A stretch of DNA of 64,000 nucleotides from Saprospiraceae bacterium (GTDB lineage: Bacteria; Bacteroidota; Bacteroidia; Chitinophagales; Saprospiraceae): NCBI GenBank assembly GCA_020627705.1, contig JAHDGJ010000005.1:1-64000 (forward strand). Direction: 5' to 3'. Shown piece after piece: positions 18,025 through 25,494 of this stretch. Each line of letters opens with the position of its first letter. Positions within the stretch are counted from its first letter, which is position 1. The notes beneath the pieces were generated by a model. The model made no database searches, had not been told where the DNA came from, and was given only the letters and a program-made list of their open reading frames with translations. The position numbers and the translations under genes are program-made.

Positions 18025-18073
18025 GTTATTCGTTATTCGGGCTTCGGGGTTCGGGGTTCGGGGTTCGGGGTTA
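18025..18073 (+). repeat. Heptamer tandem array (7 units) with G-quadruplex motif
   Basis: Seven in-phase 7-mers: GTTATTC twice, GGGCTTC, GGGGTTC three times, then GGGGTTA. The GGGG tracts at 18046, 18053, 18060 and 18067 are separated by TTC loops and make a perfect G4-N3 quadruplex pattern on the plus strand. The preceding ~55 bp (17970-18024) is a degenerate version of the same kind of sequence. The array lies in the 213-bp gap between divergent genes. Confidence 0.9.
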
Positions 18074-18165
18074 CAAATTGTGAATTTTAGAGCTTTCATT
18101 TTACTTCAAATTGAAAAAATAGGGTCGAATTTGCCTTAGACTTGTGGTGAACAAATCTAAATAAG

Positions 18166-18636
18166 ATGGAATCAGTACTGGCTCATTTCTTAAAACTTTC
18201 AGCTTCTATCGTTTTCGTTTTTCTATCGACTTCTTTGATCGCCCAATACGACTTCCCAAATCATCCTAATGTAAATTGGGATAGTTGGGTGAAAATTAAA
18301 TCTACGGGTACTCAATTGGAAGGAAGAATACTTGGTTTCAACGAAAATGACATTTACATCAGGTTACACCACAATAATGAGAGAATCAGAATTATGAGAA
18401 GTCACATCAGTGAACTAAAAGTGCGAAAACACAAGAATATTTGGCGTACTGCGAAAATAGGTTTCTGGGCAGGTTTTGGAATTGGTGTAATCATGGAATC
18501 TCAACGGGAGCCTGATAACTTGGCTGAAGCTATCTTTCCAGTTGGCCGAATGACCGCGAGCGGTTTAGGGTATGGGGTCTTGGGTGGAATAGTTGGTGGA
18601 GCTATAGGCTCATTAAAAATTAAAATTCCATTTTAG
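18166..18636 (+). CDS. Secreted/membrane protein of unknown function
   Basis: 156 aa, unrecognised. A signal peptide (ends near SLIAQ) precedes a small beta-rich region (WVKIKSTGTQLEGRILGFNENDIYIRL, in parts) that resembles domains regulating or binding a surface, then a glycine-rich hydrophobic C-terminus (GFWAGFGIGVIM, GYGVLGGIVGGAIGS) that could be a membrane hairpin of glycine-zipper type. Function unknown. Confidence 0.65.
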   Translation: MESVLAHFLKLSASIVFVFLSTSLIAQYDFPNHPNVNWDSWVKIKSTGTQLEGRILGFNENDIYIRLHHNNERIRIMRSHISELKVRKHKNIWRTAKIGFWAGFGIGVIMESQREPDNLAEAIFPVGRMTASGLGYGVLGGIVGGAIGSLKIKIPF

Positions 18637-18717
18637 ATTATATGAATAAAAAGATTTATTTGTTTCCATAGCAGATTTAGTCAGAGCGTTATACTTTCGC
18701 TTTCTTAAAAATGATCC

Positions 18718-19416
18718 ATGCGCCATCTTTTTATTTTAATGATACTGCTGAGTTTTTTTGTCTTTGCAGAAATAAACGCACAATGCAATACGGTAGGCAT
18801 TCAAATCTCTTCGTCTGACACCATGCAAATACAGCTTTACAATGCAGGCTTTTTTAATATCCCTTCTGGATTTGCAAACGTTTGCAATTGGGAAGTAACC
18901 ACCTTTGATGGAGGACCAGTTTTTGAAGAAATAACCATGGGCACAACATCAGCGGAACAATCCTTTGCTTTGTTTGAGCATATGGTTCCAATTACTGATT
19001 CGATGTTCGCGAGTTTGGTGATAGAAAACGAAGAGGCCGGATTGATCTGTACCATTACCGATACTTTGTATTGGGAAGAAACAGAAGTATTGCCTGGATC
19101 TTTCATTGGAAGTTGGAGTGTGTTGAGCAATAATGTCGGTGTAGAAGAAACCATATCATCCATTGTAGCTTCAGAAATGAAAGGTTCCGATGTTAAGCTA
19201 TTTCCGTCTCCAGCCAAAGACTTCTTTTCTATCCAATCAGATCGAGTTTTTCAAAGTGTAAGCATTTACAATATGCAAGGGCAATTAGTGACGAAACTGA
19301 ATGATACCAATACTAGGGAAAAAATATATATCGGAAATTTACCTATCGGCGTTTTCTTTGTAAGTCTTATACCATCTTTTGGAGAACCAATAATCAAACA
19401 TCTCGTAAAACATTAG
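18718..19416 (+). CDS. T9SS-secreted protein of unknown function
   Basis: 232 aa. Signal peptide to about residue 21 (AEINAQC), a mature beta-rich domain without a motif I know, and a C-terminal T9SS type A sorting domain (LFPSPAKDFFSI ... SVSIYNMQGQLV ... LPIGVFFVSL). It is therefore predicted to be exported across the outer membrane. A one-mismatch -7 element TACTTTCG at 18692-18699 lies upstream of the ATG. Confidence 0.75.
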   Translation: MRHLFILMILLSFFVFAEINAQCNTVGIQISSSDTMQIQLYNAGFFNIPSGFANVCNWEVTTFDGGPVFEEITMGTTSAEQSFALFEHMVPITDSMFASLVIENEEAGLICTITDTLYWEETEVLPGSFIGSWSVLSNNVGVEETISSIVASEMKGSDVKLFPSPAKDFFSIQSDRVFQSVSIYNMQGQLVTKLNDTNTREKIYIGNLPIGVFFVSLIPSFGEPIIKHLVKH

Positions 19417-19536
19417 CGATAAGGATGGAAAGTATTTAGCCCGCCTCTGGCGTGGCCGAAGCGAACGCGGAGTACTGAACAGCCTGCCTCCGTTATCCGC
19501 GATAAGCGGAAACGAGAGATCGCCCAAATCATTTTA
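19417..19536. other. GC-rich intergenic segment between convergent genes
   Basis: About 19437-19520 is clearly richer in G+C than the flanks and reads as no gene on either strand. It holds an imperfect inverted repeat CCGTTATC/GATAAGCGG (19498-19514). No T-tract terminator is obvious. It may be a dispersed repeat or a remnant of foreign DNA; this is inference. Confidence 0.35.
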
Positions 19537-20862
19537 CTAACTCTTGTTCATGCCCTTATTCATCAAGGTGACTGCCTTTTCTATACCCCTTGGAGTCATA
19601 GGAAACATCTCAATCAACTCTTTAATCACCTGAATACTAAAAGTATGGTGCCAATATCTTTCTGGTTCAGGGTTAAGCCAAACTGTGCGCTTAAATTTTT
19701 TATTCAACTCCCGATAAGTTTGAACACTATAGCTGTTCAGCTCATAAGGCGCCATAGAAGCATCACCAATAATAAAAACTCTATAGTCTGGATTCTTTTT
19801 AAGAAGCTTCTCTAGAAAAACTGGCTTAGATCGATAAGCATCAGAAAACACCCGATCATAAATAGTATTATGGAAGTAGTACGTTTCCAAATCATGGGCA
19901 AACCTAGTTTTCATTTTCCGAAACAAGGTCCGAATGACCCTCACATAAGGATCCATAGAGTAGCCTCCATTGTCAATCAGCAATAAGACCTGAAGTTTTT
20001 TATTCATCTCGCTTCGCAACTCTGGAATAAACAGTCCACCGCGCTTTAAACCTATATCAATGGTTTGGTTAACATCTAGCATTTCTTGTGCTGACTCCTC
20101 CATAATGCCTTTTAATGAGGCCAATGCCGCATCTACATTGTTGTCGTTTAGTGTTTTGTCCATATCTACTGGAAAAAACTTGCGATCATTCATTACTGCA
20201 CGGGCCATCTTTCCTCCGCCGGACCCTCCTACTCGAATTCCATCTTTGGCAGCACCTCCGTGGCCATAAGGAGAGATCCCGCCAGTACCTATCCAATGAC
20301 TGCCGCCACTATGCTTTCCTTTTTGATTTTCCATAACCTCCCTCATGCGCTCTAAAAGCTCCTCCAAACTAAGCCCAGAATAATCAGCCATTTGTTCTAA
20401 CTTTCTACGTTGGGCTTCACTTGGATTGCTTTGTGCATCCTCGTCCAAAACATCGCCACTGTCTTGATTCCATAACTCCAAACCGTTTAATACCTCTTTG
20501 ATATCATACTGCGTAAGATGTACCTCATCCAAAAATGTATTTACCAAATCTTCTATCGGGACATCATCACCAAAACGATCAAGATTGTCATCTCTCCATT
20601 TTTTAAAAGTTTCGGCTCTTAATATCGCATCATGAAAATGCTCTCCTGGCAAAATTTCTATTTGCAAAAAGTAGTCATAAAAAGCTTTGGTGTATACCCC
20701 TAACTTTTGAGGTTCTTTGACTAACACTCCTTTGAGCACATTATAGATGTCTCCCAAAGTTTTAATCAACCCGGCGCCAATCGCTTTTTGCAAAATGAGC
20801 AAAGCACGAACATCGGCATCAATGCCATGTTTTCGAAATGATTGTGGAAGCGTGCTAAACAT
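19537..20862 (-). CDS. VWA domain (CoxE-like) protein
   Basis: 441 aa cytosolic protein; the C-terminal ~180 residues are a von Willebrand factor A domain. The metal-ion-dependent adhesion site normally DxSxS reads DNGGYSM here, so it is altered. The N-terminal half is helical and charged with a glycine-rich linker (~residues 195-225). It starts at ATG 20862 overlapping the stop of the MoxR ATPase gene (TAATG), the classic MoxR-VWA arrangement: the ATPase and VWA protein act together as a chaperone pair in maturing or assembling a client, which is not encoded next to them. Confidence 0.85.
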   Translation of the reverse strand: MFSTLPQSFRKHGIDADVRALLILQKAIGAGLIKTLGDIYNVLKGVLVKEPQKLGVYTKAFYDYFLQIEILPGEHFHDAILRAETFKKWRDDNLDRFGDDVPIEDLVNTFLDEVHLTQYDIKEVLNGLELWNQDSGDVLDEDAQSNPSEAQRRKLEQMADYSGLSLEELLERMREVMENQKGKHSGGSHWIGTGGISPYGHGGAAKDGIRVGGSGGGKMARAVMNDRKFFPVDMDKTLNDNNVDAALASLKGIMEESAQEMLDVNQTIDIGLKRGGLFIPELRSEMNKKLQVLLLIDNGGYSMDPYVRVIRTLFRKMKTRFAHDLETYYFHNTIYDRVFSDAYRSKPVFLEKLLKKNPDYRVFIIGDASMAPYELNSYSVQTYRELNKKFKRTVWLNPEPERYWHHTFSIQVIKELIEMFPMTPRGIEKAVTLMNKGMNKS

Positions 20863-21776
20863 TAATTTGGAGTACTTCGTCTTTGATAATCAGAAGGGTT
20901 TCTGAGCACCTGTTTTTGTATCCGTTCTAAGTCTTCCTGAGTTTTGATTAAGGTCCCAATCCCCTCAAGGTTTTCAATTTTTACCTTGGCTTCCTCCGAT
21001 GTAAATTGCTTGATATATTTTAACCAGTTTAATAATTCTCTGGTTGTTGGGGCACGCTCTAATCCTAAGTTTCTAAGGTGATAAAAAACATCCATGGCCA
21101 CATCAACTATCTTGGATTCTATTTTAGGATGATGCTTCAACACAATCTCTCTCATAATATCTGCCTCAGGAAAATGAATGTAATGATATATACATCTACC
21201 CTTGAAAGCTGTAGGCAATTCTTGCTCTCGGTTAGAAGTAATAACAATGGCAGGCATTTCTTCTTCGCTGACTGATATGACTTCTCCAGACTCGGGCATA
21301 ATAAACTCACGGTGACTCAGTGCGTAGAGCAAATCATTAGGAAATTCTCTAGGAGCTTTGTCAATTTCGTCAATAAGCAATACTGAGTTGGGTGAAGAAA
21401 AAGCCTTTGCGGCCGGTCCTTTTTGGACATAATCAGAAAGGGCTTCAGTATTCCTTCCACCTGTAGACAATCTGGAATCTAGACCTTTTTCTTCTCTTTG
21501 AGCATTGAGCGTTTCTATTTGAGAATCCCTTAAGTACTTGACATGATCAAACTTGGCCACAAATTGCTCTACATTACTTTTGGATCCTGTCGGATAAATA
21601 AATAATTCTAAATTTTGATCTTTGGCATATTGTAAAGGCAACTCTGTTTTGCCTGTCCCGGGCTCTCCTTCTATCAACAAAGGCATGCCTAATGTACGGG
21701 CAATATGAAAGGACTGTGCTAGTGAACGATCACAAACATATTTTGCTGATCCGTTCCAAAAATCTTTTTTTGCCAT
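20862..21776 (-). CDS. MoxR family AAA+ ATPase
   Basis: 304 aa with Walker A GEPGTGKTEL, Walker B SVLLIDEIDKAPREF and a sensor-1 ITSNREQELPTAFKGRC, as in MoxR/RavA ATPases. It starts right after the stop of the hydrolase gene (TAA then ATG) and overlaps the VWA gene, so the three genes form an operon hydrolase-moxR-vwa. Confidence 0.92.
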   Translation of the reverse strand: MAKKDFWNGSAKYVCDRSLAQSFHIARTLGMPLLIEGEPGTGKTELPLQYAKDQNLELFIYPTGSKSNVEQFVAKFDHVKYLRDSQIETLNAQREEKGLDSRLSTGGRNTEALSDYVQKGPAAKAFSSPNSVLLIDEIDKAPREFPNDLLYALSHREFIMPESGEVISVSEEEMPAIVITSNREQELPTAFKGRCIYHYIHFPEADIMREIVLKHHPKIESKIVDVAMDVFYHLRNLGLERAPTTRELLNWLKYIKQFTSEEAKVKIENLEGIGTLIKTQEDLERIQKQVLRNPSDYQRRSTPN

Positions 21777-22436
21777 TTATCTAATGTATTTATTATAAAG
21801 GTACTTCAACTGATCCTTTGATACTCGATGCTCACCAGGATGCGGCTCAAAGTGCGGGTTCATGTTATTTTTACTCAACACTTTTTTTAACGCTTCAATT
21901 TTGTGATCGTTCAAATATTGATCCTGAAGGCCATAAGTTAGCATACATTTTGGATCATCAAATGAAGATTTAGTCGAACTCAAATCGATATCCTCAGGCA
22001 CCCAACAAGAATAACCTATCAAATGATCAAACACTACATTTTTTGCATGCAACCAACGAAATAAGGTAGTGCCTCCTTGAGAAAAGCCCATTAGAATGGT
22101 TTTGGTTGTAGGGTTTAGCTTACCCTGTTCTTGTTGGAGCAAAGCAGTTAAATAATTTGAAAAATCATTTATCTCTTGTAAACGATCACGCTTGGTCATC
22201 CAAGTGGCATACACTTCTCCAGTAAGCCCTTTACTATACAATCTAGAGAGACCCTCTGGAGCAACAACGTAATGTAATTGAGGATCAAAATCGGCAAACT
22301 TATAGAGCATTTGTTCACAAAGCATGTTGGAACCATGCAATACAAACCAAAAATATTTGGTCTTTTCACTTAGCTCTCCATAAGTGGAGTAACGCGCAGT
22401 TTTTTGTACACTGAGGTATTTGGTTTGGATGTTCAT
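21777..22436 (-). CDS. Alpha/beta hydrolase (carboxylesterase/phospholipase type)
   Basis: 219 aa with the serine nucleophile elbow GFSQGG (LMGFSQGGTTLFRW), an acid in the LTYGLQDQYL region and a late HPGEHRVS supplying the His. The pattern matches the YpfH/esterase-type hydrolases. Substrate unknown. It leads the operon with MoxR and VWA. A one-mismatch -7 element TACCTTTA (plus-strand 22444-22451) lies directly upstream, so transcripts would be nearly leaderless. Confidence 0.82.
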   Translation of the reverse strand: MNIQTKYLSVQKTARYSTYGELSEKTKYFWFVLHGSNMLCEQMLYKFADFDPQLHYVVAPEGLSRLYSKGLTGEVYATWMTKRDRLQEINDFSNYLTALLQQEQGKLNPTTKTILMGFSQGGTTLFRWLHAKNVVFDHLIGYSCWVPEDIDLSSTKSSFDDPKCMLTYGLQDQYLNDHKIEALKKVLSKNNMNPHFEPHPGEHRVSKDQLKYLYNKYIR

Positions 22437-22472
22437 CTTGAAATAAAGGTACAGCTAATGGCGGGTTTTGGG

Positions 22473-22507
22473 GTGCAAGGTGCAAGGTACATGGTACAAG
22501 GTGTAAG
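22473..22507 (+). repeat. Heptamer tandem array (5 units, consensus GTRCAAG)
   Basis: In-phase units GTGCAAG, GTGCAAG, GTACATG, GTACAAG, GTGTAAG. The unit differs from the other arrays in this window but the 7-bp period is the same. It lies 37 bp upstream of the hydrolase start and directly abuts the first copy of a 23-bp direct repeat. Confidence 0.8.
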
Positions 22508-22529
22508 GGGACTGCAAGTCAGAAAGCCT
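22507..22529 (+). repeat. 23-bp direct repeat, copy 1
   Basis: Identical to 22628-22650. Its last 16 bases (GCAAGTCAGAAAGCCT) also occur inverted at 22741-22756, where they begin at the discriminator base of tRNA-Ser. Confidence 0.9.
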
Positions 22530-22600
22530 GCAGTTTTAAGGTTCGAAATCCAGTTGACCTTTTAAAGGCGTGATAAAGAATACCCTAGGATTAGATTTTC

Positions 22601-22621
22601 GGGATTGCCTTCGGCCATCCC
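22601..22621. repeat. Hairpin between the two 23-bp repeats
   Basis: GGGATTGCC-TTC-GGCCATCCC: 9-bp arms with one mismatch around a TTC loop. No T-tract follows, so it is not a good intrinsic terminator. Role unknown. Confidence 0.5.
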
Positions 22622-22627
22622 TTAAGT

Positions 22628-22650
22628 GGGGACTGCAAGTCAGAAAGCCT
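22628..22650 (+). repeat. 23-bp direct repeat, copy 2
   Basis: Second exact copy of the repeat at 22507-22529, 121 bp away. Unlike copy 1, it runs straight into a stem-loop and T-tract, the same module that follows tRNA-Ser on the other strand. Confidence 0.9.
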
Positions 22651-22676
22651 ACATCCGTAGGATGCTAGGCTTTTTT
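22644..22676 (+). terminator. Orphan intrinsic terminator
   Basis: 13-bp stem AAAGCCTACATCC/GGATG(C)TAGGCTTT with one bulged C, loop GTA, then T6 on the plus strand. No plus-strand gene is recognised upstream of it. Either it ends an unrecognised short transcript or it is a relic copied with a tRNA flank. Confidence 0.65.
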
Positions 22677-22712
22677 GTACCCTTTAATAAAGCAAAGCTT
22701 AAGAAGAGGTAC

Positions 22713-22747
22713 AAAAGAAAAGCCTCAATTCGATGAATTGAGGCTTT
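22713..22747 (-). terminator. Intrinsic terminator of tRNA-Ser
   Basis: Perfect 13-bp stem AAAGCCTCAATTC/GAATTGAGGCTTT with loop GAT (plus strand), followed on the minus strand by TTTTCTTTT. It starts 9 nt after the tRNA 3' end. Confidence 0.85.
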
Positions 22748-22755
22748 CTGACTTG

Positions 22756-22843
22756 CGGAAGAGGAGGGATTCGAACCCCCGGTACGCGTTAACGCACGCC
22801 GGTTTTCAAGACCGGTGCATTCAACCAGCTCTGCCACTCTTCC
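22756..22843 (-). tRNA. tRNA-Ser (anticodon TGA)
   Basis: Class II tRNA on the minus strand: acceptor stem GGAAGAG/CTCTTCC, anticodon stem CCGGT/ACCGG with loop CTTGAAA giving anticodon TGA, a long variable arm, and T-arm with GGTTCGAATCC. The discriminator is G as expected for serine. The 3' CCA is not encoded (the DNA reads CAA), unlike tRNA-Gly at the window start. Confidence 0.96.
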
Positions 22844-22870
22844 GGAGTTTTACTGGGTGTTTCAGCGGCG

Positions 22871-22878
22871 CAAATTTA
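22871..22878 (-). promoter_or_regulatory. Putative -7 promoter element of tRNA-Ser
   Basis: Reads TAAATTTG on the minus strand, an exact TAnnTTTG match, followed by CGC just as at tRNA-Gly. It lies 28 nt upstream of the mature 5' end. Confidence 0.6.
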
Positions 22879-22986
22879 CATTGTTTTTCGATTTTCTGCT
22901 CCTAAGAACCAAAAAATAAGCACAAATTTTTAAAGCTGGATCATATCTCTAAAATTCACATTCTTTCTGTCAATTTAAAGACCCAA

Positions 22987-22994
22987 TACTTTTC
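22987..22994 (+). promoter_or_regulatory. Putative -7 promoter element of the DUF3179 gene
   Basis: TACTTTTC, one mismatch to TAnnTTTG, placing transcription start near 23001 and a leader of about 16 nt. A second near match TACCTTTC at 23005 would be leaderless. Confidence 0.35.
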
Positions 22995-23016
22995 AATTTT
23001 TGAATACCTTTCTGCC

Positions 23017-25440
23017 ATGTTTTTTCGGTCTCTGAATATTTTGTTTTTAGTCATAAGCTCCTTTGTGATTGGGCATTCCCAAAAGATCAAAACACTAGTA
23101 CTATGTGATGCTCAAACCAAATTACCCATTGAAGGCATGCATGTGTTTGCAGTGAATTCGACCTACGGTTTGTTTTCGGATGAAGCAGGTCAAATCAATG
23201 TAGATTTTGATAAATGCAATGACAAAAGCCTTTATTTCTCGCATTTGTCCTTCGAACCAAAAGAACTTTCACCACAATCCTATAAAGGACTTAATCGCTT
23301 AGACACTATTTATTTTGAGAAAAGGTTTGTATCCCTATCCACTATTGACGTCACTGCAAAAAGAGCAAAGGGTTGGAAAAAGAAATTTGGGAAATTTAGA
23401 AAATACTTTTTGGGCCAAGATAAAAACAGCAAAAAAGTCAGAATACAAAATCCAGAGGTCTTGGTCTTCACAGAGAAAAACCAAACTTTTAAAGCAAGTG
23501 CGTCTTCGCCATTGCACATTCGAAACGAATACTTAGGGTATCAAATTACTTTTTATTTGGATTCTTTAATGATAGAGCCTAATGGTTCTTCTCAATACTC
23601 AGGTCGTGCTGCCTTCTCGACTATAGAAAAAGACCTGGACCAAAAGAAAGTTTTAAAACAAAGAGAAAAAAGCCATCGATCTAGTCTTCAACATTTTTTG
23701 CGATATGTCATGCAAGAAGAAAATTTTAAAGACTATGCTGTAGATTTTGTACGATATAATCAAGAGTCTGGATTCGAAAAGATTCAATCTATCAAAAGAA
23801 CGCATGAGATAATCCAATATGACGATAGCTTGAAGCTCTACAAGTTGTCATTTCCAGAATTTCTTCAAATAAAAAATAAAAAGGTAAAAGTTCAGGCCCA
23901 TCTATCGAGTGGTAATATTCGTTCTTCATCATACGAATCACAACGTCGGCCATTTAATGGTTCTTCTAACAATGCAAACTATGGAGCAGCTACTTCCCAA
24001 TTGTACAAAATTGCTCCCCATCTATACATTGATGCCTATGGAACGGTAAAGAATTCGGAGGTCCTTAAAGAATATGGCTACTTCGCGAACCAAAGAATGA
24101 CCTATACCCTTCCTTGGGATTACAAAGAGAAAATAAATTTTACCCATTCTCCCAAAGCCATTTCTTCCATTGAGTTAGCCCAATTGCTTTTGTTTGAGAA
24201 GAAGTCAGTTTCGCTCAAAGCCATCAATGACTTAAATCCAATGGAACTGGCTCCTTTGGTTCCTATTTTATTGGACTTTTTAAGATTAAGTGGAGATCAA
24301 AATATTCTTGCATCCCTCCAGTCAAAGCTGAAGGCATATAGTTTGGGCGAAATAACTAATTATTACAATGGTTTAGAGTATATCTGGAAAAAAGAGCCGA
24401 TTCACGATCTGACTTACCCCGAAGCCAAAGCATTACTTCACAAAGAAATTGATCCCAAATTTGAAATGTACTTCAAAGACAGAGGAAATTCTAATCTTAT
24501 TAGATGGGATGAAATAGTTTGGGGCGGCGTCGTTCAGGATGGCATTCCACCTTTACGAAATCCAAAAATGATCTCTGTTGGAGAGGCTGATTATCTAAAA
24601 GATGACCACATCATTTTTGGAATTGTAATTGACGGCATTGCTAGGGCTTATCCAAAACGAATTTTAGCATGGCATGAAATGTTTGTTCAAAAATTTGGAG
24701 ACAAAGAGATCGCAGGCGTGTATTGCACCTTATGCGGCACGGTCATTCCATATGATCAACAAGATGCTTTGGGTGATACACATCAACTTGGAACAAGTGG
24801 ATTTTTGTATCGGTCAAATAAATTAATGTTTGATAAAAAAACACAATCCCTTTGGAATACGACGACGGGCCAACCAGTCGTTGGACCTTTGGTGACTAAA
24901 CAAATTTCCTTAAAAGCATATCCTGTGATCACAACAAATTGGGGAGAATGGAAAAAACAATATCCTAACTCAGAGGTACTCTCGTTAGATACCGGCCACC
25001 AAAGAGATTACGACGAAGGAGTGGCTTACAAGAAATATTTTGAGTCAGACCAACTCATGTTTCCTGTACCTTCTAACGATTCAAGCTTAGCCTTAAAAGA
25101 TGAAGTCTTAGTCATTCGACATAAGAATTACAATCATTCTCCAATTGCAGTTTCTACTTCTAAGCTTAGAAAAAATCCCTTGTTGCCGCTTTCGCATGAT
25201 GGAAAAGAATTTTTCATAATTACCGAGCGAAGCGGAGCTTCAAGAGTGTACACCGGTGCTAAGATTAAATTTGACAAAAAAATATCTTCGCGTCTTTTAG
25301 ATCAATATGGCAAGGAGTATACATATGATGATGAGGCCATTTGGAGTGACAGAAAGGCTTTATTACAACGCGTGGTTGCTCATCGAAGCTTTTGGTTTTC
25401 GTGGTATAATCAGTTTCCAAACACAAGCTTGGTGAAATAA
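23017..25440 (+). CDS. Carboxypeptidase-regulatory-like domain fused to DUF3179
   Basis: 807 aa secreted protein. After a signal peptide (ends near GHSQK) comes a carboxypeptidase-regulatory-like beta domain (LPIEGMHVFAVNSTYGLFSDEAGQ, in parts), as found at the N-terminus of many Bacteroidota surface proteins, then a long region of unknown fold. From about residue 495 to the end is DUF3179: WGGVVQDGIPPLRNP, IDGIARAYPKRILAWHE, and YCTLCGTVIPYDQ (about 568). DUF3179 has two conserved Cys in CxxCGT that could bind a metal; its function is not established. The domain pairing is unusual. Convergent with the Crp gene through a shared terminator. Confidence 0.83.
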   Translation: MFFRSLNILFLVISSFVIGHSQKIKTLVLCDAQTKLPIEGMHVFAVNSTYGLFSDEAGQINVDFDKCNDKSLYFSHLSFEPKELSPQSYKGLNRLDTIYFEKRFVSLSTIDVTAKRAKGWKKKFGKFRKYFLGQDKNSKKVRIQNPEVLVFTEKNQTFKASASSPLHIRNEYLGYQITFYLDSLMIEPNGSSQYSGRAAFSTIEKDLDQKKVLKQREKSHRSSLQHFLRYVMQEENFKDYAVDFVRYNQESGFEKIQSIKRTHEIIQYDDSLKLYKLSFPEFLQIKNKKVKVQAHLSSGNIRSSSYESQRRPFNGSSNNANYGAATSQLYKIAPHLYIDAYGTVKNSEVLKEYGYFANQRMTYTLPWDYKEKINFTHSPKAISSIELAQLLLFEKKSVSLKAINDLNPMELAPLVPILLDFLRLSGDQNILASLQSKLKAYSLGEITNYYNGLEYIWKKEPIHDLTYPEAKALLHKEIDPKFEMYFKDRGNSNLIRWDEIVWGGVVQDGIPPLRNPKMISVGEADYLKDDHIIFGIVIDGIARAYPKRILAWHEMFVQKFGDKEIAGVYCTLCGTVIPYDQQDALGDTHQLGTSGFLYRSNKLMFDKKTQSLWNTTTGQPVVGPLVTKQISLKAYPVITTNWGEWKKQYPNSEVLSLDTGHQRDYDEGVAYKKYFESDQLMFPVPSNDSSLALKDEVLVIRHKNYNHSPIAVSTSKLRKNPLLPLSHDGKEFFIITERSGASRVYTGAKIKFDKKISSRLLDQYGKEYTYDDEAIWSDRKALLQRVVAHRSFWFSWYNQFPNTSLVK

Positions 25441-25442
25441 AA

Positions 25443-25478
25443 AAGCCTGAATACTTAAGTGTACTCAGGCTTATTTTT
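25443..25478. terminator. Bidirectional intrinsic terminator
   Basis: 12-bp stem AAGCCTGAATAC/GTACTCAGGCTT with one A-C mismatch and a 6-nt loop, followed by ATTTTT on the plus strand and by TTTTATTT on the minus strand. It sits between the convergent DUF3179 and Crp/Fnr genes and can serve both. Confidence 0.85.
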
Positions 25479-25494
25479 AAGGATGGTCTACTAT

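Noticed and set aside
19339-19527. Minus-strand ORF in the GC-rich gap
   Set aside because: Arginine-rich chance frame overlapping the T9SS gene's end; no start context.
22541-22552. T-arm-like GGTTCGAAATCC suggesting a degraded tRNA
   Set aside because: The stem does not pair beyond two bases and no acceptor or anticodon arm could be built.
22649-22837. Open frames across tRNA-Ser on both strands
   Set aside because: They read through the tRNA and its terminator; no protein-like composition.
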